Shown: piece by piece, positions 55,432-64,000 of the stretch | Layout of the letters: the number at the start of each line of letters is the position of its first letter | Numbering within the stretch: the stretch's first letter is position 1 | Origin: Chamaecyparis obtusa | Taxonomy: Eukaryota > Streptophyta > Pinopsida > Cupressales > Cupressaceae | Length of the DNA: 64,000 bases | Reading direction: 5' to 3' | Assembly (NCBI GenBank): GCA_027943335.1 | Contig: BSBK01001294.1 | Location: forward strand, 682,001-746,000 | Program-made: the position numbers and the translations under genes | The notes under the pieces: generated by a model | Database searches by the model: none | What the model saw: only the letters and a program-made list of their open reading frames with translations | What the model was told of the DNA's origin: nothing

Positions 55432-58400
55432 TTAATCATCTAGAAGATCAAGGTCTACTGTAGTGGACTTAGGTATTTTAGGCTTTGTTGATTCATCCCA
55501 CGCAACTACTTTATCTTCTGAAGGCCATGGGAAATTCTGTACTATCTGTAATTGTGCCTTTTGCCTCTCCCATCTAGCATCCATCATTATTCTGACATCT
55601 ACCAAGAATTTAAAAAATTCTACCTCTGTCTTTACTGCATCATCCAAAAAGTCATTAAATTTATTCATAGCTACCCCACCACCTATTTTGAAAAAAATTT
55701 CCCCTTTAGGCAATCTGAGATCAAAATCTGATCTCCATTGATATGTGGTTTTAAAAGTACCATTGTCATCCTTTATCTTAGGAATGAATTTATTGGCCTC
55801 TTCTTCCAAAAATGCTAATTTTGTTTCCACTAACTTGGCTTTTCCTTTGAATAATGGGAGAAGAGTCTTTATTCTATTTATTTCTTCCTCTACCTGCAGT
55901 ACTTCCTCAAGTATATTTGGCCTAAAAGGTTGTACCGCTACTAACCTTTCAAAAAGTGGATTCCTTACTGACCAAATTACATAAAAAGAATTCAAAATTG
56001 AGATGCAATTATTTACTTCTAGTTGCAACTCTGGCAACTTGAGATAGGCAGCATAGATTGCCTCAACCTTTTCTTTTAACTTCAAAATCCTATGCTGCAG
56101 AATTTCTAGCAATGTCTATACAATTGCTTTATTTTTACTTTCTTCAATTTCTTCTAAAGAAGCAATACCTTCTTCACGTACTACTTGTACTTCTTTCTCA
56201 ATTACAACCTCTTTAGGAGGAGGTGGAGGTGTAGCTTCCATATTTATTATTTTAACTTTTAGTTCATCAACTAGTTTTTCAAATTCTTTCTCCTTTATTA
56301 TATGCAACTCCCTGTCTTTGACCAAAGCAGTGTAATCATCATACAATTTCTGATGTCTTTCTAATAGTTTCTTGGTCTTGTCTTCATTCAATTTGGCAAA
56401 ATTAATCAAAATTTGGGAAATTTCTAAGTCCCCTGTATTTTGGATAGACCAAATCATCTTATCCCCATCCATCTGCTCTTTTATATTCAAAATTGATGGC
56501 TTTTTGTCCTTGGGGTAGAGGCTCCACATGGCTAATGCCTTATTCTTTGGGCTATATCCGAACCCTTTTATTAAATCTCCCACTTGCTTTTCTGAAGTCA
56601 GGGTAATATCTTCCTGTCTCCTTATTTGATCAATAATAAATGCAGAGGCCAAATCCCATCTAGGTAATAATAACATATTACTATCTTTTACTAACCTCCT
56701 AGCCTCTTCAGGGGTTATCTCTTCATTCTCTGGATCATAATCCTTTATTGCTTCTAAGGCCTCAATGGGAATCTAGCCATCTTCTCCAATCTGCACTGTG
56801 GAGGCTACTTGTCACTGTTTGTGCCAGATGAGGAAATCTTTGAATTCACGAGTCTTAATGAATTCATCATCTTTTAGAAAATCCTCTTGCTGCTGGATTC
56901 TCTCATCTATGCACATAGCAAGAGGAAATTCTACTTCCTCAACTATCTCCTTCTGTTTCGTCTTTTCCTCCCTGACCCTTTTTCTAATTTCATGGTCATA
57001 AGTTGTTTGGCCAGGGATGACAGCAGCAACCATATCTATTTTTTCAGCAAGCCTTGCCTGTGATGACTCTCCTACTATTAATTTCTACGTTTTAGTAGGT
57101 GGTTCTACCTCATTATGAGAGCCAGGAACCTCAGTCAAATCAACTATCTCATTTTCATCCCCTCTTTCTTCAGGGGCATCAGGAGGAAGTTCTTGGGCAG
57201 GGTAACTATGAATAGAATACCCCCCTTCACTATCTTCTTCATATTCAGATGAGGAGTGCTTCTTCTTCTTTTTTAAATTTTCTAATTTATCCTCAATCAG
57301 TTGTTCCCCTTGCTCCATCACAACATTGTAATTCTTCATCATCATCTCTAATCTTTGGAGATATGGCAGAGTAGGGTAAAATGCTCCAAAATTGACATCT
57401 TTTCTTCTCATGGATTTCTCTAGTTGGAATAATTGATCTAGCTGCCAAGACCTTGTCTTAGCCTCATCCTCATCAAGAATATTTCTAACTACACCCTCTT
57501 CATAGGACACATCATGAGTTTTATTAAGAGGGATGGTAGGAGTGTAATATCTCCTAGCAGCAGCCAAAAATCCCTCGGGATCAACAAATCTCGGATGTGC
57601 AACAGGCGTCATAAACTGTAACAAATATGTGTTAACCTTTTCAAAAGCCCCTTTTCCAATTGTTAAATTGGCTAATTTGAAATGCCTAGGGGTGAATGTA
57701 CCCTTTCTGTATGGGACTAGATGCTCTTTATCTACAAGCATGAGTTGCCAAATGAACTCAAAGGCTGCAATCCTGGGGGGAACATTATTAGGCAAAATGT
57801 GGGGTGGTTGTGGGCATCCATAGACCCTTATTAATGTATACCATTCTCTCAAATAGAAATCACCCCAATTGTGATCATGATTATCTTTCCACTTATCTAC
57901 ATATTCCATTGGTCTAAGAAGTTGCAAGGTTCTGATAGGAATTCTTGAAGAATTCAAAACCAAGTGGATAAGAATAGCATCTACTATTATATTCTCAAAA
58001 ATACAAAAATTATGCTTAAGGGCCATTGGACTCCAGACATCTAACTAGGACTGTACAGGGTTAGGCTGGTCATTCCATTAAAACTTAGGTTTCAAATATT
58101 GCAGACTAAACATATTTACATTATGGTAGAAGATAAGATGCATCATCATGGAGTAGTGCACAAATTTGGGAGGGTATTGCTTCTTTCTTATCATTTCTAA
58201 ACCCTCATGCATCTTCTGGATACAGTATCCAATGTAATCATACCCATGACTAGTGTGGCATGATTGGGAATCCATTATTAACATCAAAATTTCAGGAGAA
58301 ATCCTCTCTTTAGGAGCATGAATACCCAGAACTCTACATAACCCATATGCAATGTATTTCATATAGAATTTTAGATCTTTAAATGCATAGGGGAGGCCTC

Positions 58401-59208
58401 CTGCCATGGGTGCAATATAGTTTATGTTTCCCTCAGGGACATGGGAATGACTAGTAGTTGCAACACCCCTAGACTCCCTCACATATCTGTTTGCCAGAGA
58501 TTGCAGGTTAATCTCTGTGGCCATAGGGACATCTATCCCAAAAGTCCTCATGAACGCTCCTCTGTCTAGGGTTATCAAAGAAGAACCATCTGTCTTTCTA
58601 ATTGCCTTAGAGAGGGGGTCATATCGTTCAGCCTAGGAGACAAGAAGATCAACGTCAAAAAATACATCAGGGACAATCATCTTTGCAAACCCTGAAGTCC
58701 ATAGGTTTGACACAGGGATAGACCTATCTTGATTCTTCTGGAAGTAGTAGAACAAATTCATGGCCGGTACGTCGTGAGTCTTAGCATCCCCACATTGTGA
58801 ATAGACATCAGAGAAGACATCATCACTAACCTTCTTATTTTGGGTAGAACCAGGCAGCAATTTGATGAATTCATCAGAAAAACTAACCTTTTGTTGTGCG
58901 GTTGCCCTACTGGCTGATGGGGTGCCGACTGTAGTCTGACTCATGATGATTGCTGTTGAAAATTCTTGCTCGCTCTGCAAATTATGGTCTTTCGTAAGCT
59001 CTGTGATCGCCAAAAGCTCTGGTTGCTCAAATGTTCTTCGCTCTAGAAATGCTCTGCTCTCTGATTGCTCAAATGCTTGGTAGAAATGAGATAATGACCA
59101 ACCTTTGAGTTTTAACGGTGAAGAATTGATTACAACTTGGTTCCCTGCAACAATGTCACTTCTGTAATTAAGACTGCGTGCTCCACAACTTAATGTCTCA
59201 GTCGTCAT
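55432..59208 (-). pseudogene. Long unknown ORF (1258 codons) downstream of pol
   Basis: ATG 59208 to TAA 55432 in one frame without any frameshift, broken by seven stops (near 58631, 58078, 58048, 57085, 56810, 56775 and 56114). In each case a C-to-T change of CAG, CAA or CGA would explain the stop. I recognise no family. Residues about 100-380 are globular-looking. The middle (about 400-620) has HNWGDFYLREWY and VPPRIAAFEFIWQLM. A Lys-run and acidic linker follow (about 640-700), then Glu/Lys-rich coiled-coil-like segments (about 720-1040) with a run of Pro. The last 220 residues are mixed helical and end acidic. No zinc knuckle or protease motif is seen. It might be a structural or envelope-position extra ORF; that is open. 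Confidence 0.7.
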
Positions 59209-59209
59209 C

Positions 59210-60330
59210 GAGAGGTGACATATTTTTAAATTTCATCTTCTAGCGACCTAGCGACTGAAGGAAATTTGAAGTCTCGTAATAAATATGGCACCTTTCTAAG
59301 TATTATGAGATTCAGCGACTATAGTCTCTCCTTCTAGTCGTTGGAATGTATTTCCTCACTCTGAGATTAAGCGACTAAGCCATTACCACATAATTTTCTA
59401 ATTGAGATATGGCGACTATAATTTCTCAGAGTCTCCAAATGTTTTATGTCTCAATTTTTTTCTAGCTATCACGCGACTGAGCCTTTCTTTCTATTAATTT
59501 ACTTCTCTTGGCGATCACGTGACTATAGTTTTCTAAGTCGCCAGATAAAATTTCTTCTATCTGAGATCTGGCGACTAAGCTTAGTTCATCTTTCAATTTT
59601 TAGCTGTCTGAGATTACGTGACTATAGTTTTCTCCAAGTCGCGAGAAGATTATTTCCTTTTAAGTTTTATTCAGCGATCACCCGACTGAAGTAGACATCT
59701 AGCGAATTGGTGACCTAAGGAAGTCTCCTGATCGCTGAATAACTCATTCCCTTCTCCGAGATTAAATATGAGCCACCCAATCTTCATCTAACGGTATTTG
59801 CTAGGTCTCAAAAAGAAATAGTGACATCACGGGTTTTCTAGCGACTAAAGGATAACCGTTAGATGAGAAGTTCATTAAAAAGATCGGACGGTAGTCGCTA
59901 GATCTTTTTAAGCTTTATAGCTTGTTGACTTTTCTTCCGAGATATGGTGACTAAAGGAAATGCCATTTGATTTTTCTTCTGGAGAATCAGTGACTATAGT
60001 GGAACTCGTAATCGCTAGATGTTTTATGTTCTTAGTCCTTTATCTTGAGATCACCCGACTTAGGCAACTTCTGATTCGGAGATCTGGCGACTATAGTCTG
60101 TCCACTTAATAGATTAAGTCACGAGAAGATTATAAAGCATCTGGAGATTGCGTGACTAACATTCACCGCTAGGTCTCAGGAAGATAGAGAATATGCTTCT
60201 TTTATCTGGCGACTTGGAGACTAGAGGATTTCTCATGATCGAGAGATAAAGAGAAGTATGCTAAGAGTATCATGCGACCTAGCGACCAAGGTAAACATTA
60301 AAGTGCACATGCTTTTAGAAAGTTTAAGTG
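59210..60330 (-). repeat. Degenerate GCGACT motif array
   Basis: More than 20 copies of GCGACTATAG, GCGACTAAGG, GCGATCAC or CGTGACTATAG-like motifs, spaced about 20-60 bp, in both orientations (AAGTCGC, GTCGCTAG). Two near-identical blocks, GTGACTATAGTTTTCT, recur about 100 bp apart (59519 and 59620). The array ends next to the ATG of the long ORF. An A-rich stretch lies at 60360-60410. Confidence 0.75.
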
Positions 60331-60742
60331 ACTTCAAAAAAGTAACAAAGAAATAGAAAGTCACTTAAAAAAGAAAACTAGGGTTTTTTTTTAAAAAAAT
60401 AAAAAAAATACAACAGCTAGTTCCAAGACTTTAAACCCTAACTTCTTTCTCTTTTGATACAAAGACATAACAAACCCTAATATCATTGGAAACAATTTTA
60501 CAGAGGGTTTATTATGATCAAAAGATGACAAATTTCTTCAAAATTTTGGGGAGAAAATCAGAGTTGGGAAAAGGCACCAATAGTGGCTCTAACTGAGGAT
60601 ATTTGAATGCAAGTTCAACTAAGAACCATAGATCTCTAGGACACAGACCAAAAGCAAGCGACCTATTTACAAAAAGAACAGGCAAAAAGGGAAGCAGACA
60701 TATATACATAGATTACAAGAAATTTCCATAGAAACAAAAGCC
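60331..60742 (-). other. Spacer between integrase stop and motif array
   Basis: AT-rich. A 63-codon frame (60709-60518) resembles nothing known. No purine tract plus LTR start is visible here, so I do not split the element at this point. Confidence 0.45.
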
Positions 60743-63700
60743 TTAACTGAAAAAAGGCTTCAAAAATTGCCAATGCACGGGCAATTCAAAAACTTCTCCA
60801 TTCATATTGGTTAGAAGATATGAGTCTTTACCAAAATTCTGATAGACAACAAGAGGACCAAGCCATAGAGACTCAAACTTCTTGTGCTTTCCTTTTTCTT
60901 CTGCCCTAGCATTCCATTGAAGAACCAAATCACCTACTTGAAACTTCCTTACAGTGGTTCTTTTATCAAACAGGTACTTCATTTTCTGCTGCAATTTAAT
61001 GTTATTTTTATTGCTTTCTCTTCTCATCTCATCTAGCTCAGTCAATTGCATAATCCTGTCTCTCATGGGGTCAGATACTTCTAATTCTTCTTCTTGGACA
61101 AAATTGTATACAGGGAGCAAGTTATTAATAGGGAGCCTAGATTGCAAACCATAGACTAATTCAAAAGAAGATCTTCTTGGAGCTCTCTTTACTATTATCC
61201 TATCTACCCATAGGGCCAGTTTCAACTTTGAGTGCTAGGCTCTCTTATTCTTTTCCAATGTTTTCTTCAGAATCTTCAGAATGCTCTTATTACTGGATTC
61301 TGCTTGGCCATTTGCCTGGGGATGATATGGGGATGAATAAGACATCACGATCCCATACTTATTAAAGAAATATGTGACCTCTTCTGACCTAAAACACATG
61401 GCATTATCCATCACCAAAGTAGCAGGGACACCAAATCTGGTCAAGACATTTTCCAATAAGAATTCAATGACCACCTTACTTGTTGCTCCCTTAGTAGGAA
61501 CAACCTCTATCCACTTTGTGAAATAATCTGTAGCAACAAGTATGTGACTATGTCCTCCACTAGATTTCTCAGGGAATTCACCAATAAAATCGATTCCCCA
61601 CATTGTAAAAGGCCTATCTGCATTTACTAGGTTTAATGACAAGGCCCCAGAAAATTTCAACTTGCTAGAGAATTTTTGACAACTTTCACATTTCCTTACA
61701 TACAAGTGAGCATCCTTGAACAAGGTAGGCCAAAAATAGCCAGCCGTTAAGACTTTGTGAGCTTTAGTTTTAGCAGAAAAATGCCCACCACAAACCCCAT
61801 CATGCATTTCTCTTAGCACTTTCTTTGCTTGATGCTCATCCAAACAAAACAACAAGACTCCATCTCTACTCTTCCAGTATAAGTCACCATGTACTAATGT
61901 ATACTTTTGTGCTTGTAATTTCAAGGTTCTCCTCTGATTATCAAAGAGATGATCAGGGCACTTGGCATTTTTTAGAAAGTAGATAATGTCTGAATAAAAT
62001 GGTTGCCTTTCAATGCTTGTGACTATTTGGTCCAAAGACAATTCATTGTTAACTTGGAGCAGGTCCATGTTTTCTTCTGTCATTAACTTAGCTAACCCCA
62101 ACCCCCTCACTAGTTTGGTAATCTGGATCTCTAAATTGAACTCTTGTATTCTTGTGATCCACTTACATCTTTTACTAGTGACTTCAATTTGGGTCAACAC
62201 ATCTTTTACTGCCGCATGAGGAACATAAGCAATAATTTTAGCACATACCAAATATGGCCTGAAAGATTTTACTGCTTTTACGAAAGCATATGCCTGTTTC
62301 TCCATCATTTGATAATTAAGCTCGGCAGCTTGCAATGACTTGCTGAAGAAGGCAATGGGGTGCTCATAATTGTCATCATCTTTTTGCAACAACACAACAG
62401 CAATTGTGTGGAATGAAGCAAAAGAGAAAAGAGAAAAGGGTTTGCTATAATCAGGTGATTTTAGGACTGGTGCCTGCTGAACCACCTCTTTGATCCTATT
62501 AAATGCCTATTGGGCTTCCTCAGTCCACTGAAATTTTACATCCTTTTTAAGCAATTTAACTATGGGCTTAACAATTTCGGCAAAGTTAGCAATAAATCTC
62601 CTAACAAAATTGACCTTTCCTAAGAAAGATTGTACACCTTTTATATTTTTAGGAGCTAAGACCTTTTGTATTGCTTGTACCCTTTTTGGGTCAATCCTAA
62701 TCCCATCTTTAGACACAATATGACCCAGCAATCTTCCCTCCTTCACAGCAAAATTGCACTTTTTTGGATTCAAGGATATTCCATATTCTAAGGCTTTATT
62801 AAAAATCTTTTCAAGATGATAACAATGGTTTTCTGCAAGTTTGGAAAAAGCTCTCATATCATCTTGATATACAACCATAAATAAATCAATGAAGTCCTTA
62901 AATGCAACATCCATAGCCCTCTGGAATGTTGCCCCAGCATTTCTTAATCCAAATGGCATTCTAACATATACATAAGTTCCCCAAGGAGTTGTAAAAGCAG
63001 TTTTAAATTGTTATGACTCCTTGACCAAGACTTGGTTATATCCTGAGAATCCATCCATCATTGACAATAATTCACAACCAGTGACTTTATGCAACATTGC
63101 CTCCATATTAGGTAGTGAGTAATTGTCTTTCAAGGATGCCACATTCAAATTTATGAAATCTACACATAGTCTTATGTCTCCATTCTTTTTTCTAACTAGG
63201 ACTAAATTTGAAACCCAAGTTGAGTGCCTTATAGGTTGAATTATTCTTGTTTCACTCAACTTAGTAAGTTCTTATTGCATTTTGGGGGCTAACAAAGGAT
63301 TGATTGGTCTCTGCTTTTGCCTAAACGGTCTGACATCTCCATTCAAAGGAATCTCATGTTGAAATAGGTCTTGTCTATAAGCCTTAAGGTCATCATAAGA
63401 CCACAAAAAAACATGTTTGTATCTTCTCAAAAATTCTATCAAATTGGACCTAATATGAGGTTGCAGTCCTTTCCCAATATAGACCTTTTGAGAAGCATTA
63501 TGTGATCCTAACTTTATTTCCTCCAAGTCATCAATTTTAGTGGTACTAGCCTTCATCATGTGTTCATCTTGATTAGTATATAATGCTTTTAATTCTATTA
63601 GACCTTTTGGTATATGGTTTGTATTTAGTTGGATAACCCGATTTCCTAAAATCATATCTTTCCCATTTTCTTGTTCTAACAAATTATTGCAATCAATAAG

Positions 63701-63982
63701 TTGACCCTCACATGAACCAAGGCATTGAATAAACTTCAGAACATCATGATCATCTTCAAAAACTTGCCAATTATAAATATTATCTGGAATGACAGGCCTA
63801 CTTTTTATTTCAACTATTGAGATACCACTCAAAGTTAAATCATCTTGCCTTAGAGCAACATTTGCTAAAAAATCAGCCATCATGTTCTTAGCCCTCTTAA
63901 CCCAAGTAATATTAAAGGCATCAAACAATTCTATTTGATCCCAAATAGCATGCTTATACATTCTCAATTTATCATTTTTCAC
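60743..63982 (-). pseudogene. gypsy pol with RNase H-like segment upstream of RT, then RT, RNase H, integrase
   Basis: One frame over 1080 codons with four stops (63271, 63010, 62506, 61234). It opens with the C-terminal part of an RNase H: KNDKLRMYKHAIWDQIELF, ITWVKRAKN and ADFLANVAL, whose Asp matches the last catalytic Asp. After a 180-codon linker RT starts (WVSNLVLVRKKNGDIRLCVD, 63200). Catalytic Y-Q-D-D is in VVYQDDM (about 62875) and LLGHIVS at about 62730. A gypsy RNase H follows, whose first Asp is missing (F-S-F-A-S, about 62410). Integrase has H2C2 (HDGVCGGH, C-E-S-C) and D, D, E in WGIDFIGEF, LVMDNAM and GQAESSNK. The C-terminal part ends HWQFLKPFFS. Confidence 0.92.
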
Positions 63983-64000
63983 TGCATATTTGGATCTAAC

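Larger units (their letters stand above)
54173..64000 (-). mobile_element. Ty3/gypsy element with N-terminal RNase H and a long extra ORF, 5' end outside window
   Basis: On the minus strand: pol (from beyond 64000 to 60743), a repeat-rich leader-like zone (59210-60330), a 1258-codon unknown ORF (59208-55432), then a probable 3' LTR (55365-54173). Pol and the extra ORF each keep a single frame with only four and seven stops, so this is among the least decayed elements here. The 5' LTR, gag and protease would be to the right. That the extra ORF belongs to the same element rests on orientation and the absence of another boundary. Confidence 0.75.

Noticed and set aside
60331..60742. Boundary between two elements just after the gypsy integrase
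   Set aside because: No purine tract plus TG...CA terminus was found here, so pol and the long ORF were kept in one element, with reduced confidence.

Overview
The window is intergenic, transposon-packed plant DNA: AT-rich, with nested LTR retrotransposons, a plant L1-type LINE and one short non-transposon gene candidate. The size and nesting of the elements, and Tat-type Ty3/gypsy elements with extra ORFs, suggest a large-genome seed plant, possibly a gymnosperm. That assignment is inference; no species marker is visible. No rRNA, intact tRNA gene or CRISPR array was seen.

Layout. 1-5560: a decayed Ty1/copia element on + (gag, protease, integrase, RT, RNase H, 3' LTR), split by a solo LTR at 863-2029 with target duplication GTAAT. 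About 5560-12012: a decayed chromovirus-like Ty3/gypsy element on +, split by a complete 2.6-kb non-autonomous copia derivative on - (5995-8561, duplication AAAAT). 12013-14433: an LTR remnant, then a potato-inhibitor-I-like gene on - (12647-13282) and AT-rich sequence. 14434-20271 plus 47906-about 51190: one LINE on - whose endonuclease is cut in two by a 27.6-kb insertion. 20272-47905: that insertion, a Tat-lineage Ty3/gypsy compound with three LTRs (A, B, C) and outer duplication GATAA. 24936-34068: a 9.1-kb non-autonomous LTR element on -, inserted in the pol gene of the Tat element with duplication CTAAT. 51190-53320: AT-rich spacer with microsatellites. 53321-54172: a probable LTR remnant. 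54173-64000: another Ty3/gypsy element on -, with its 3' LTR, a long unknown ORF, a repeat-rich leader-like zone and pol, running off the right edge.

How the parts relate. Insertion order follows from nesting: LINE, then Tat compound, then 9.1-kb element. On the left, the copia element was hit by the same LTR family that flanks the Tat compound. The Tat compound has the usual RT, RNase H, archaeal-type RNase H and integrase order, but no gag or protease is visible. Both copies of its 3' part carry an antisense plant-mobile-domain (PMD) gene with its own TATA box and leader. The rightmost element has an RNase H-like segment upstream of RT and a 1258-codon ORF of unknown function after pol. Many premature stops are TAG, TAA or TGA where the family context suggests CAG, CAA or CGA, as expected from cytosine-methylation decay. 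Alignments were made by eye; boundaries are base-exact only where duplications or LTR termini are given.
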